Numbered from the stretch's first letter, positions 23,714 through 32,951 are shown. The stretch: DNA of 64,000 nucleotides from Streptomyces sp. NBC_01549 (GCF_026339955.1 NZ_JAPEPW010000002.1:1116001-1180000), one strand, 5' to 3'. The notes: generated by a model not told the origin, from the letters alone. Program-made: numbers and translations.

Positions 23714-25804
23714 TCACGAACCCGTCCGCTGCGGCGCGGTGACGGTGAGCGTGCGGATGTCGCGGCTGGTGGCGGAGGCGTCGGGCGCGGCGAGCACCAC
23801 CCTGGGGCCGCCGGGGCGGTGCACGACGGTGCTGGGGAAGGCCGGTTCGGCCAGGGCGAGTTGCCCCGTGCCGGCGGCTTGCGGGTACATGCCGAGGCTC
23901 GCCCACACGGCCCAGGAGGACATCGCGCCGAGGTCGTCGTTGCCGACGAGGCCGTCGGGGCGGTCGCTGAACAGGGTGGCCAGGGCGCGGCGGACGGTGT
24001 CGCGGGCGCGGTCGGGGCGGCCCGCGAAGTCGTACGCCCAAGGGGTGTCGAAGGAGGGCTCGTTGCCGAGGTAGGCGTAGGGCTGGGTGCCGCCCGCGTT
24101 GAGCCGGGTGAAGAAGGTGTCGAGGCGGGCGGTGACGGCGGCGTGCCCGCCCATCAGGGTGAAGAGGCCGGGCAGGTCGTGCGGGACCATCCAGGTGTAC
24201 TGGGCGGCGTTGCCCTCGACGTACTCCTTGGTCTGCGCGGGGGTGAAGGCCGGCCAGGTGCCGTCGGCCGCGCGCGGCTGGAGGTAGCCGGTGGCGGGGT
24301 TGAAGAGGTTGCGCCAGTTCCCGGAGGCCTTCAGCAGGGTGGCGTAGGCCGCCGTGTCGCCGAGACGGTGGGCGAGCTGGGCCAACGCGTAGTCACAGAC
24401 GGCGTATTCGAGGGTGGTGGCCGCCGAGCCCCACACTCCCTTGGTGCCGGCGGGGATGTAGCCGAGGGAGTCGTACTGCGCGTGTCCGGGCCGCTGGCGC
24501 TTGTCCTTGCGGCCCGCCATGGCGGCGCGCAGCAGGCCGCGGGCGTCGAAGTCGGTGGCGCCGAAGGCGTGGACGGCTGAGGCGATGACGGGCAGCGGGT
24601 CGCCGACCATGACGCCGGTGCCGCCGTTGGCGAGGGTCCAGCGGTCGAAGTAGCCCGCCTGGATGCCCTGGTTGAGGACGGACCGCGCGATGTCGGAGGC
24701 TTCGTGGGGGGCCAGCAGTGCGAGCAGTTGGACCTGGGAGCGGTAGACGTCCCAGCCGGAGAAGTTCGCGTACTGGACGTGTCCGGAGGCAGTGGTGTGG
24801 ATGTGGCCGTCCATGCCGGGGTAGCGGCCGTCGGCGTCGCTGAAGGCGCTGGGGTGCAGGAGCGAGTGGTACAGGGCGGTGTAGAAGACCCGGCGCTGGG
24901 TGTCGGTGCCGCCGCCGACACTGATACGGCCGAGCCAGTCGTTCCACCGGGCGCGGGCGGCCCGCCGGATCTGGTCGTAGGAGTTCGTGTGCTGCTCAGC
25001 GGCGATGTTGCGGCGGGCGCCGTCGACGCTGACGAAGGAGACGCCGACGCGTACGGTCACCGTGCGTACGTCGGGACCGAAGGAGACCTGCGCGGCGCCC
25101 GGTCTGCCGTCCGGATGGGCGGCGTGGGCGAAGGGGTGGTCGAACACCGCGTGGAAGTAGAGCCGGTAGCGGTTGGCGGATTTGCAGAAGCCGCCGCTGT
25201 CGGTGAAGCCGGACAGGGTGTCGGTTCCGATGTCGACCGTTCCGGTGGCCTTGTTGAACGCCCTGCCCGCGTCGACGCTCAGCGCGGCGGGACGGTCGTC
25301 GGTGGCCGGGTAGGTGAAACGGGCGATGCCGGAGCGCTGGGTGGCGGTGAGTTCGCTGCCGATGCCGTTGTCGAAGGTGACCCGGTAGTTTCCGGGTGTC
25401 GCCCGCTCGTTGGCGTGCGAGAAGGTCGCCTGCCCGGTGGTGTCGCCGGCGAGCGTGGGCATGAAGGGCACATTGCCGTAGCCCTTGCAGCCGGCCCCGG
25501 AGAGGTGAGTGAGGCTGAACCCTCTGATCCGGTTGTCCCCGTACGCGTACCCGCCGTGCTGGTAGGTCACCGTGTCAGGGCTCCACTGCACCCCGCCGAG
25601 CGGCGCGGTCGCGCCGGGGAAGGTGTTTCCGGCACCACCGCCATGGCCGAAATCGGCCCCTCCGGGCGCGGTACCGACGAAGGGGTTCACGTACTGGGCC
25701 GGGTCGGCCACCGTGTAGTCCGCGGCGGCGGGTGCGGCCGGCGCGGACGACACGACGAGCGCGGCGGCGCCGGCCAGCGCGGCCCGGCGGAAGGGGAATC
25801 GCAA
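23714..25804 (-). CDS. secreted GH92 alpha-mannosidase, C-terminus short
   Basis: 696 residues. A Sec/Tat-like signal peptide covers about 1-28 (RRAALAGAAALVV..APAAPAAA). The GH92 N-terminal beta-sandwich follows (YVNPFVGTAPGGADFGHGGGAGNTFPG), then the (alpha/alpha)6 domain. EYVEGNAAQYTWMVPHD carries the expected acid Glu, and GNDDLGAMSSWAVWASLGMYP the Asp pair. GH92 enzymes are calcium-dependent exo-alpha-mannosidases acting on N-glycan or yeast mannan linkages. The protein stops at DIRTLTVTAPQRTGS, some tens of residues before the usual family end (the last strand is missing). It converges on the DeoR gene, suggesting mannoside or glycan use. Confidence 0.88.
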   Translation of the reverse strand: MRFPFRRAALAGAAALVVSSAPAAPAAADYTVADPAQYVNPFVGTAPGGADFGHGGGAGNTFPGATAPLGGVQWSPDTVTYQHGGYAYGDNRIRGFSLTHLSGAGCKGYGNVPFMPTLAGDTTGQATFSHANERATPGNYRVTFDNGIGSELTATQRSGIARFTYPATDDRPAALSVDAGRAFNKATGTVDIGTDTLSGFTDSGGFCKSANRYRLYFHAVFDHPFAHAAHPDGRPGAAQVSFGPDVRTVTVRVGVSFVSVDGARRNIAAEQHTNSYDQIRRAARARWNDWLGRISVGGGTDTQRRVFYTALYHSLLHPSAFSDADGRYPGMDGHIHTTASGHVQYANFSGWDVYRSQVQLLALLAPHEASDIARSVLNQGIQAGYFDRWTLANGGTGVMVGDPLPVIASAVHAFGATDFDARGLLRAAMAGRKDKRQRPGHAQYDSLGYIPAGTKGVWGSAATTLEYAVCDYALAQLAHRLGDTAAYATLLKASGNWRNLFNPATGYLQPRAADGTWPAFTPAQTKEYVEGNAAQYTWMVPHDLPGLFTLMGGHAAVTARLDTFFTRLNAGGTQPYAYLGNEPSFDTPWAYDFAGRPDRARDTVRRALATLFSDRPDGLVGNDDLGAMSSWAVWASLGMYPQAAGTGQLALAEPAFPSTVVHRPGGPRVVLAAPDASATSRDIRTLTVTAPQRTGS

Positions 25805-26041
25805 GTGGGTCTCTCCGGGCTGTGGCGGGAGGGGCGACAGGGTACGAGGGCGACAGTCTCACCGCGGACGTCATCGCCTCCGGGCCGCCACGCCCGGAAA
25901 TCACCCGCACGGCGGGGCGCCCGGTTTCACCCGGCCGCCACGTACGACGCGACGGGCTCCACCTGCGCACCCACCACAACCGGCCACCCCGCAATACCCG
26001 AACGCATGCGCCAACTGGCTAGACTACGCACCCTCGTGCAT

Positions 26042-26064
26042 GTGATCCGGTCACGTCCGATCAC
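26042..26064. promoter_or_regulatory. inverted repeat GTGATC-N11-GATCAC upstream of the osmoprotectant operon
   Basis: GTGATC at 26042-26047 and GATCAC at 26059-26064 form a perfect 6-bp inverted repeat ending 25 bp before the TTG start at 26090. A TAGACT hexamer at 26020-26025 may be the -10 box. The 285-bp gap from 25805 to 26089 shows nothing else. Confidence 0.4.
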
Positions 26065-26089
26065 AGCCGTTCCCGAAGGGTTTCGACGC

Positions 26090-27226
26090 TTGATAGCCAT
26101 CGAAGATGTCAGCAAGCGATATGCCGACGGCACGGTGGCCGTCGATCGCCTCTCCCTGCAGATACCGAACCACTCGATCACCGTGCTCGTCGGGCCTTCG
26201 GGGTGCGGCAAGACCACCACACTGCGGATGATCAACCGCATGATCGAGCCCAGCAGCGGCACGATCCGCGTCGACGGCGAGGACATCCTCCGCAAGCCGG
26301 TCAACGCCCTGCGCCAGTCGATGGGTTACGTCATCCAGAACGCGGGGCTCTTCCAGCACCGCACCATCCTCGACAACATCGCCACGGTGCCGCGGCTGCT
26401 CGGCTGGTCCAAGCAGCGTGCCCGCGCCCGCGCGGCGGAACTGATGGAACGGGTGGGCCTGGACCCGGCCATGGCCCGCCGCTACCCCTACCAGCTCTCC
26501 GGCGGCCAGCAGCAGCGCGTCGGTGTCGCCCGCGCACTCGCCGCCGACCCGCCGATCCTGTTGATGGACGAGCCCTTCTCCGCCGTCGACCCGGTCGTCC
26601 GCCGCGGTCTGCAGGAGGAGTTGCTGCGCATCCAGGGCGAGCTGGGCAAGGCCATCGTGTTCGTCACCCACGACATGGACGAGGCCATCACGATCGGTGA
26701 CCGCGTCGCCGTACTGCGCACCGGTGGCAAGCTCGCCCAGTTCGCCGCCCCCGACGAGCTGTTGTCGGCGCCCGCCGACGCGTTCGTGGAGGAGTTCCTC
26801 GGCGGCGACCGGGGCATCCGCGGGCTGTCCTTCCTGTCCACCCGCGACCTCGAGCTCGACCGCTCCCGGGTCTTCCCGGTCGGCACCGACTGGAAGCAGC
26901 TCGCCGGGAAGCCGGGCGGCACGGAACCGGTCCTGGTCACCGACGCGGACGGAAAGCCGCTGGGCTGGGCCGACCTGACGGTGTGGGCCGGTGAAATGCG
27001 CGCACTGGAGCCGTACGGGCAGGCCTTCGAGGTCGGCAAGGACTCGCTGCGGGTCGCGCTGGACCGGGCGGTGCTCTCGCCCACCGGTCACGCGGTCGCC
27101 GTGGACGGGGCGGGACGCGTACTGGGGCTCGCCGGGCAGGAGTCGGTCGCCACGGCGATCCGCGCGGCCAGGCAGCGCCGTGCCGCGGACTCCGAGGGCG
27201 TCTCCACGGTGAAGGCCACGCGATGA
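26090..27226 (+). CDS. osmoprotectant (glycine betaine/choline) ABC importer ATPase, OpuCA/ProV-like
   Basis: 378 residues, read from a TTG start (LIAIEDVSKRYADGT) with GAAGGG 9 bp upstream. The frame is open far upstream, but that part is antisense to GH92. ABC motifs: Walker A GPSGCGKTT, Q-loop VIQNAGLF, signature LSGGQQQR, Walker B ILLMDEP, H-loop THDMDEA. The C-terminal ~120 residues (VLVTDADGKPLGWADLT, AVAVDGAGRVLGLAG) resemble a degenerate CBS pair, as in OpuCA/ProV, where CBS domains sense ionic strength. It energizes uptake through the two permeases that follow, overlapping the first by 4 bp. Confidence 0.92.
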   Translation: MIAIEDVSKRYADGTVAVDRLSLQIPNHSITVLVGPSGCGKTTTLRMINRMIEPSSGTIRVDGEDILRKPVNALRQSMGYVIQNAGLFQHRTILDNIATVPRLLGWSKQRARARAAELMERVGLDPAMARRYPYQLSGGQQQRVGVARALAADPPILLMDEPFSAVDPVVRRGLQEELLRIQGELGKAIVFVTHDMDEAITIGDRVAVLRTGGKLAQFAAPDELLSAPADAFVEEFLGGDRGIRGLSFLSTRDLELDRSRVFPVGTDWKQLAGKPGGTEPVLVTDADGKPLGWADLTVWAGEMRALEPYGQAFEVGKDSLRVALDRAVLSPTGHAVAVDGAGRVLGLAGQESVATAIRAARQRRAADSEGVSTVKATR

Positions 27227-27930
27227 ACGGCTTCTTCGACATCCCGAGCGACCTCCAGAGCAGCTATCTCGGCCTGATCTCCACACACATGCAGGAGGCA
27301 CTGGTCCCTGTTCTCATCGGCCTTCTGCTGGCGCTGCCGATCGGCCTGCTGTGCGTCCGCGTCAACTGGGTCTATCCGCCGGTCCTCTGGACCACCACGG
27401 TGCTCTACGCGATCCCGTCGATCGCCTTCTTCGTGGTGCTCATCGACTACACCGGGCTGAGCAAGACCACCGTGATGATCCCGCTGACCCTCTACAGTCT
27501 GGTGGTCCTCGTCCCGGCGGTCGTCGACGGCGTCCGCTCGGTCCCCGAGGAGACGAACGCCGCCGCCGCGGCCATGGGCATCGGTTCGCTGCGGCGCTAC
27601 CTCCAGGTCCAACTGCCCATCGCCGTACCCGCGATCATGGCCGGGCTGCGCGTGGCGACCGCGTCCAGCATCAGTCTGGTAAGCGTCGGCTCGCTGATCG
27701 GCAACCAGGGAGCGCTGGGCAACCTGCTCACCACGGCAATGCTCTACCACCGCCCTCTCCTCGCCGTGAACTCGGTGGTCACCACCGCCGTTCTCGCGGT
27801 ACTGGTCGACGCCGTGCTCGTCCTGCTGCGCCGCGTGCTCACCCCCTGGCAGCCGGCCTCCGGCCGCAAGGCCGCACGCCGTACGTCCACGATCGCGGGC
27901 GCCGCCCGCACACCGGAGAGCGTCTCGTGA
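27223..27930 (+). CDS. osmoprotectant ABC permease 1 (OpuCB/ProW-like)
   Basis: 235 residues starting at the ATG of the ATGA overlap with the ATPase gene. About five or six membrane helices are present. The inner-membrane permease signature EETNAAAAAMGIGSLRRYLQVQLPIAVPAIMAGLR is the EAA loop that contacts the ATPase. It forms a heterodimer with the next permease, as in OpuC-type systems, where two short permeases replace one ProW. A polar Arg-rich tail follows the last helix. The stop overlaps the next start by 4 bp. Confidence 0.92.
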   Translation: MNGFFDIPSDLQSSYLGLISTHMQEALVPVLIGLLLALPIGLLCVRVNWVYPPVLWTTTVLYAIPSIAFFVVLIDYTGLSKTTVMIPLTLYSLVVLVPAVVDGVRSVPEETNAAAAAMGIGSLRRYLQVQLPIAVPAIMAGLRVATASSISLVSVGSLIGNQGALGNLLTTAMLYHRPLLAVNSVVTTAVLAVLVDAVLVLLRRVLTPWQPASGRKAARRTSTIAGAARTPESVS

Positions 27931-28601
27931 ACGTACTCGACTTCATTCAGTCCTTCTTCACCGACGGGTCTCACTGGCACGGGTACGACGGGATCCCGCA
28001 GCGCGTGTGGGAACACCTCCAGTACACCGCCGGGGCGCTCGCGATCGCCGCGGCTGTCGGGCTGCCTATCGGCCTGGTCACCGGACACACGGGCCGCGGC
28101 GGCAACGCGCTGGCCTTCGTGTCGGCGGGTGCCCGGGCGCTGCCCACCTTCGGCCTGCTGGTGCTGATGTTCGTCTGGCTCGGCCTCGGCATCGTGCCGG
28201 TGATGATCCCACTCGTGGTGCTGGCGATCCCGCCCATCCTCATCACCACGTACGAGGCGATCCGCACCCTGGATCCCTCCCCCGTCGACGCCGCCCGTGG
28301 AATGGGCATGCCGGAGGGGAAGGTCCTGTTCCAGGTCGAAGTGCCGGCGGCGCTGCCGCTGATCCTCAGCGGTCTGCGTTCGGCGGCGATCCAGATCGTG
28401 TCCACGGCGACGATCGCGGCCTATGTGAGCCTGGGCGGGGTCGGCCGTTACATCCTGGACGGCCTCTACCAGCGCGACTACGAGAAGGTCGTGGGCGGCG
28501 CGGCTCTCACCGCGATCCTGGCGCTGCTCGTCCTCGTCCTGTTCTGGGCCGTGACCCGAGTGGCGGTGTCCCCCGGGGTGCGCAGGCGCCGTACGGCCTG
28601 A
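27927..28601 (+). CDS. osmoprotectant ABC permease 2 (OpuCD/ProW-like)
   Basis: 224 residues from the GTG in the GTGA overlap at 27927. About five membrane helices are present (ALAIAAAVGLPIGLVTGH, PTFGLLVLMFVWLGLGIVPV). The EAA loop reads PSPVDAARGMGMPEGKVLFQVEVPAALPLILSGLR. Together with the preceding permease it forms the channel of an OpuC-type importer. The gene ends 29 bp before a strong bidirectional terminator. The cognate binding protein is not next in the operon; the best candidate is encoded at 33284 beyond the conservon. Confidence 0.92.
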   Translation: MNVLDFIQSFFTDGSHWHGYDGIPQRVWEHLQYTAGALAIAAAVGLPIGLVTGHTGRGGNALAFVSAGARALPTFGLLVLMFVWLGLGIVPVMIPLVVLAIPPILITTYEAIRTLDPSPVDAARGMGMPEGKVLFQVEVPAALPLILSGLRSAAIQIVSTATIAAYVSLGGVGRYILDGLYQRDYEKVVGGAALTAILALLVLVLFWAVTRVAVSPGVRRRRTA

Positions 28602-28629
28602 GGAGGTCTCACGGCCTCGAGGAGAGCCA

Positions 28630-28673
28630 AGAAGAAGGGGGGACGGGCGGCGGGCCCGTCCCCCCTTCTTCTC
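28630..28673. terminator. bidirectional terminator between opuC-like and conservon genes
   Basis: A near-perfect stem of about 19 bp (AAGAAGGGGGGACGGGC with its complement) and a very short GGCG-type loop is flanked by A-rich and T-rich ends (AAGAAG / CTTCTTCT). It lies between the convergent permease 2 and cvnD genes. Confidence 0.85.
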
Positions 28674-28677
28674 TTGT

Positions 28678-29250
28678 TCACTGTTCCGCGGTCGCCAGGG
28701 CGTGTTCGAGGACGACGAGGAGCGCGTCCCGTACGGACCCGCGCTCGCGGGCGTCGAACACGGTGAGCGGCACGTGGTCGCCCACGTCGAGGGCCCACCG
28801 CACGTCGTTCAGATCGTGTTCGACCTTGCCGTCGAAGGCGTTGACGGCCACCGCGAAGGGGATCTCGCGGTGCTCGAAGTAGTCGACGGCCGCGTAGCAG
28901 TCGTCGAGCCGACGGGTGTCGACGATGACGAGCCCGCCGAGGGCGCCCTCGACCAGGTCGTCCCACATGAACCCGAAGCGCTCCTGGCCGGGGGTGCCGA
29001 ACAGATAGAGCTTCAGGGTCGGGTCGAGCGTGACACAGCCGAAGTCCATGGCGACGGTGGTCGTCATCTTCTCCGGGGTGTGGGAGAGGTCGTCGATGCC
29101 CGCGGCGACCGAGGTGATGGACGCCTCGGTGGTGAGCGGCTCGATTTCGGAGATGGCACCCACGGTGGTGGTCTTGCCCACGCCGAAGCCGCCCGCGATC
29201 ACCATCTTGACCGGCATCGGCGGCCGGGGACCCTCGGTGTCAGCGCTCAC
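28678..29250 (-). CDS. cvnD: conservon GTPase CvnD (Ras-like small G protein)
   Basis: 190 residues from the GTG at 29250, overlapping cvnC by 11 bp. Small-GTPase motifs: P-loop GGFGVGKTT, a switch region with TTTVAMDFG, G3 as FGTPGQERF and G4 region VAVNAFDG (an NxxD variant of NKxD). Conservon GTPases form a membrane-associated complex with CvnA, CvnB and CvnC and affect morphology and secondary metabolism in Streptomyces. It is the last gene of the cvnABCD operon; no cvnE cytochrome P450 follows, since the terminator and the opuC-like genes come next. Confidence 0.94.
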   Translation of the reverse strand: MSADTEGPRPPMPVKMVIAGGFGVGKTTTVGAISEIEPLTTEASITSVAAGIDDLSHTPEKMTTTVAMDFGCVTLDPTLKLYLFGTPGQERFGFMWDDLVEGALGGLVIVDTRRLDDCYAAVDYFEHREIPFAVAVNAFDGKVEHDLNDVRWALDVGDHVPLTVFDARERGSVRDALLVVLEHALATAEQ

Positions 29251-29671
29251 GGATCGCGCCCCGGGAGTCGGGGATAGCTCGGAGACCATCGATAACCCTT
29301 CGCAATACGGTGGCGTCGCGGGCGGATTCGGCCTGCGGTGCGTACAAGGCCAGTTGACCGTCGGCGCGCAGATCGTCGGCGAGCACCCTGATCACATTCA
29401 AATGCATCCGCAGCTTCGCCGCGATCTCCGCCAGCGACAGCGGCTGACGGCAGACCGTGATGATGTCGCGGTGCTGGTCGAAGACGAAGGCGTCCAGCGT
29501 CGCCAGACCGAGATCGGTCGCGACGACCTGCGTCTCGATCGGAATCGTCGGTACCAGGCTGTCACCGCCGGCGATCCGCCCCGCGGTCAGCAGGAATGGC
29601 CGAACGATCGACGGGGGGTGCTCCGCTCCCCATGCGTCGTCGTCGGCGGCTGATGGCTCGCCGGCCGTCAT
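29240..29671 (-). CDS. cvnC: conservon protein CvnC (DUF742)
   Basis: 143 residues from the ATG at 29671 (GGTGAGG about 5 bp upstream). A DUF742 winged-helix-like domain occupies about 25-140: VRPFLLTAGRIAGG at the start, then EIAAKLRMHLNVIRVLADDLRADGQL. CvnC-type proteins interact with the other conservon components. The upstream extension of this frame runs antisense-like through cvnB and is not used. It lies between cvnB (60 bp upstream) and cvnD (11-bp overlap). Confidence 0.92.
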   Translation of the reverse strand: MTAGEPSAADDDAWGAEHPPSIVRPFLLTAGRIAGGDSLVPTIPIETQVVATDLGLATLDAFVFDQHRDIITVCRQPLSLAEIAAKLRMHLNVIRVLADDLRADGQLALYAPQAESARDATVLRRVIDGLRAIPDSRGAIRER

Positions 29672-29730
29672 CTCGTCCTCACCCTTCACCTCGCGGGTCG
29701 TCCCGGCCTTCGTGACGCCCCCGCCGACCG

Positions 29731-30210
29731 TCAACCGGTCGGCGCGATCCCCACGGTGTTCTTGAGCTCCATGACCAGTTGCGGGCTCAGAGCGGCACCG
29801 GCGCGGTTGGCGAACAGGGTCATCTCGTACGCGATGTTCCCGAGCTTCGCCTCCTTGGAGGCGACCACGCCGAGCACCGCGCCCGCGCCGAGCGCGGACA
29901 CCAGGACGTGCCCTTCCTCCAGGTCGATGATGACCTTGTTGAGCCCGCCGAGGCCGTAGTTGCCGGACGCGCCCATGGCGAGGCTGGTGATCCCGGAGAC
30001 GATGGCCGCGAGCCGCTCCGAGTCCGCCTTGCCGCGCAGTTGGGACACCGCGATCAGCAGACCGTCGGAGGACACCCCGATCACGTCGACGACGCCGGCG
30101 GTCTCGGTGGCGAAACGATTGAGCAGCCAATTGAAGTCGGCAGCGGCTGTCTTCACGTCCGTCGCCGGTTCCACGGCCGCGGACTCCGGTTCACCTGTCC
30201 ACATGGTCAC
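29731..30210 (-). CDS. cvnB: conservon roadblock/LC7 protein CvnB
   Basis: 159 residues from the GTG at 30210, which overlaps the cvnA stop by 4 bp and has GGAAGG 9 bp upstream; an ATG at 30204 is also possible. A roadblock/LC7 domain spans about 25-130 (FNWLLNRFATETAGVVDVIGVSSDGLLIAVS, GGLNKVIIDLEEGHVLVSALG). This is the MglB-like fold that regulates small GTPases, so it probably acts as GTPase-activating or scaffold partner of CvnD. It is co-translated with cvnA. Confidence 0.94.
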   Translation of the reverse strand: MTMWTGEPESAAVEPATDVKTAAADFNWLLNRFATETAGVVDVIGVSSDGLLIAVSQLRGKADSERLAAIVSGITSLAMGASGNYGLGGLNKVIIDLEEGHVLVSALGAGAVLGVVASKEAKLGNIAYEMTLFANRAGAALSPQLVMELKNTVGIAPTG

Positions 30211-32951
30211 TTGCTCGTGCCTTCCGGGAATGAGGGTCTGTTCTCTGTGCTGGACTCGCCGGAGGTGTCGGGACGGCCCCCTGAACGGGCCGACCCGAAG
30301 CCGGTACGACGGGCCTGTGCCGCGCTCTCGCGCTCGGCCCGCAGGACGGCTTCCTCCAACTCGTCGATCTCGGATCGTGCCGCTTCCGCGTCGGCGGTCT
30401 GCCAGGCGGGCGGCCGTGGGTTGGTGATGGTCTGTTTGGGAAGCCGGGTCGAGGCGGTGGTGGCCTGCAGGGTCGCGCCGCGCACACGCCGCCTGAGCGG
30501 ACTGGGGCCGCCCTCGCCCGGTCGCGCCGGGGCGCTGCCGGGCGCCGAGGGGGCCGTACCGGAGCCGCGAGGGGTGCCCGCGCCACGGGGCGGCTGTCCG
30601 AGCCCGCTGCCGGGGCCGGTGCCACGCTGGTGGTCCGGGCCGCCGGCCGCGCCCTGAGGCGCGCCGCGTCCCGCTGTCTCGCGCTCCGCGGCGCCCGTGC
30701 GCCGCGCGGCCGCCGGGGTCGTGGTGGCGGGTGTGCCACCCGGCCTGGGCCGGGATGCGGCGAGGCCGCCGTAGCCGCCCATGGCGCCGTCGCCGGTCGG
30801 GTCCTGACGGCCCGTGTGGCCGTCGGCTCCCCGGTTGCGTGCCGGGATCCTGCGGGGCAGGGACGACGGGCCGGGCTCCGGGTCGACCTCCGCGGGGCGT
30901 GGTTCGAGCCCGCCGGAGCGGCGCGGCGGCGGCAGGATGTGCGGGGCTCGCGTCGCGGCTCCGGTGGGGTCGGCGAGCAGCAGATGCGAGCCGGGCACCG
31001 CGACGGTGGCGGTGACGCCGCCGCCCGGGGTGCGGGTCAGGACGACCTCGATGCCCCAGCGCCGGGACAGACCGCCGACCACGAAGAGGCCGAGGACCTC
31101 GGTCGGGGCCAGGTCGAGCCGCTCACGGCGGATCAGGCGGGCGTTCTCCTCCTCCAGCCGCTCCGCGCTCATCCCGAGCCCGTGGTCGATGATCTCGATC
31201 AGGGCGTGGCCGCCGGAGCCGTGCCGGGGCCGCAGGACCACTTCGACACTGCTGGACGCCGGGGAGAACGTCACCGCGTTCTCCAGCAGTTCGGCGAGCA
31301 TCAGTGTGAGGTCACCGACGATGTCGGGGGCGACGGTGACATCGCCCTCGGCGTGCGGGGTGACCCGCTGGTATCCCTCGATCTGGCCGAGCGCGGCACG
31401 GACGATGTTGCTGAGCCGCATGGGCCCGGTGCTGAGGCCCGTCTCGCGGATGCCGGCGAGCAGCATCAGGCTGTCGGCGTTGCGCTGGAGGCGTACCGCG
31501 ATGTGGTCGATGCGGTAGAGCCGGTCCAGTACCTCCGGGTCGGTCTCGCCGCGCTCCACCGAGTCGATCAGCACGAGCTGACGAGCGGTCAGGTTGCTGA
31601 CACGGTGGCCGACGTTGCCGAACATCTCGGCGATGTTGCGGCGGCTGATGACCTGGCGCTCCAGCAGGGCGGTGGCCGTGACCTGCACCTGGTTGAAGGC
31701 TTCGGCGAGTTCACCGATCTCGTCGCGGACCGGCACGGGTACGGCTTCGAGGCGCGGCGGGCTCGCGTCGTCGGCGTCGTCGTCGGCGACCCGGGCGAGT
31801 TCGCTCTCGGCCGCGGCGGCCACGTGCTGCGCCGCCTCGGTGAGGGTCTTCACGGTCCGCACCACGGAACGCCGCATCAGCACGGAGAACAGGATCCAGG
31901 CCGCGAAGGCGGCGAGGTTGGCGCCCACCAGCCACAGCACCTGCCACCAGGCGTCGCTGGACGCTTTCTGGGTGTCGGCGGCGATCTGGTGGATGAGCGA
32001 CTCGGTGATCTTCAGCCGGTTCTGTGCCTGCCGCTGGTACGTCGGGTCGGCGGCCAGGGCGTCGTCGAGCGCGGCACGCAACTGCGAGTCGCTCTCGGCG
32101 ACCAGACCGCTGGGGTCGACCTGCAGCGCGGCGTAGTGCTGGGCGACGACGCTCTGGTACGGGCTGTGCTCGATCGAGGCGAGCTCGGCGCCCTGCTCCT
32201 GGCTGGCGAACCGGGTGAACCGCTCGGCCTGGTAGGTGTACTGCTCGTAGTCGCCGACGGCTCCGGTGTACTCGATGAGCGCGTTGGGGTCACGGGTCCG
32301 GGCCGCGAACACGCTGGTCTCGAAGGACGCGTGGGCGGTGTCGGCGCGCAGCAGCGCGTCGAGCAGATTGCCCGCGGACTCCGACGACTCGCCGCCCGAC
32401 TGACCGAGGCCGAGGCCGTTGATGAGGCCCTCGATGACCGATCCGTAGGCCGGGTCGATGTTGTCGGCGGGGATCGGGCCCTCTTCGATGGTCTTGCGGA
32501 GGCTGTCGAGGCCCTCCAACTCCTTGAGCGCCTGGGCCTCGGCGTCGGGCAGTCGGTCTCCGTAGGTGGACCGTACGGCCTCCGCCTGGGCGGTGACCTT
32601 CTGCTGCGCCTGAAGGAAGGCGGAGGTGTCGGGCGCCTTTTCGCCGGAGCGGGCCGCCTCGTAGCGCAGGGAGACGAGGAGCGCCTGCCGGTGTTCGGTC
32701 TGGACACCGTCGATGAGCTTGGTGACCTGCGCGCTGTCCTGGACGAGCCGGGTGGTCTCGGCGGCGGAACGGGCCAAGTCGATCTCGGAGTAGGTGATGT
32801 AGGCCATCATCGCCGAAACGACGGCGAGCGGAACAATCACCAGGACGTTGAGTTTCCGACGGAAAGGCCAACGGTCGAGGAGGGAGGGCGTCCGGCCTAT
32901 TCGGGGAGCCGTGGTCTGCGGCCCCCGGGCGGCTTTCCTGTGCGCGGGCAC
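30207..32951 (-). CDS. cvnA: conservon sensor kinase-like protein CvnA
   Basis: 914 residues from the GTG at 32951 (AAGGAGG upstream; the TTG one codon earlier is too close to it). Helix 1 lies at about 34-55, followed by a nitrate/nitrite-sensing-type (NIT) extracytoplasmic domain to about 330 and helix 2 at about 335-357. A HAMP-like segment, a dimerization helix with GNVGHRVSNLTARQLVLID, and a HATPase domain follow (LAELLENAVTFSP, IEIIDHGLGMSAE). A long Pro/Arg/Gly-rich C-terminal tail (about 650-914) looks disordered. It is the membrane receptor of the conservon. Promoter elements would lie in 32952-33283. Confidence 0.93.
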   Translation of the reverse strand: MPAHRKAARGPQTTAPRIGRTPSLLDRWPFRRKLNVLVIVPLAVVSAMMAYITYSEIDLARSAAETTRLVQDSAQVTKLIDGVQTEHRQALLVSLRYEAARSGEKAPDTSAFLQAQQKVTAQAEAVRSTYGDRLPDAEAQALKELEGLDSLRKTIEEGPIPADNIDPAYGSVIEGLINGLGLGQSGGESSESAGNLLDALLRADTAHASFETSVFAARTRDPNALIEYTGAVGDYEQYTYQAERFTRFASQEQGAELASIEHSPYQSVVAQHYAALQVDPSGLVAESDSQLRAALDDALAADPTYQRQAQNRLKITESLIHQIAADTQKASSDAWWQVLWLVGANLAAFAAWILFSVLMRRSVVRTVKTLTEAAQHVAAAAESELARVADDDADDASPPRLEAVPVPVRDEIGELAEAFNQVQVTATALLERQVISRRNIAEMFGNVGHRVSNLTARQLVLIDSVERGETDPEVLDRLYRIDHIAVRLQRNADSLMLLAGIRETGLSTGPMRLSNIVRAALGQIEGYQRVTPHAEGDVTVAPDIVGDLTLMLAELLENAVTFSPASSSVEVVLRPRHGSGGHALIEIIDHGLGMSAERLEEENARLIRRERLDLAPTEVLGLFVVGGLSRRWGIEVVLTRTPGGGVTATVAVPGSHLLLADPTGAATRAPHILPPPRRSGGLEPRPAEVDPEPGPSSLPRRIPARNRGADGHTGRQDPTGDGAMGGYGGLAASRPRPGGTPATTTPAAARRTGAAERETAGRGAPQGAAGGPDHQRGTGPGSGLGQPPRGAGTPRGSGTAPSAPGSAPARPGEGGPSPLRRRVRGATLQATTASTRLPKQTITNPRPPAWQTADAEAARSEIDELEEAVLRAERESAAQARRTGFGSARSGGRPDTSGESSTENRPSFPEGTSK

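Noticed and set aside
24704..26089. Upstream extension of the osmoprotectant ATPase frame
   Set aside because: The extension is antisense to the GH92 gene and lacks ABC features; the family N-terminus begins at 26090.
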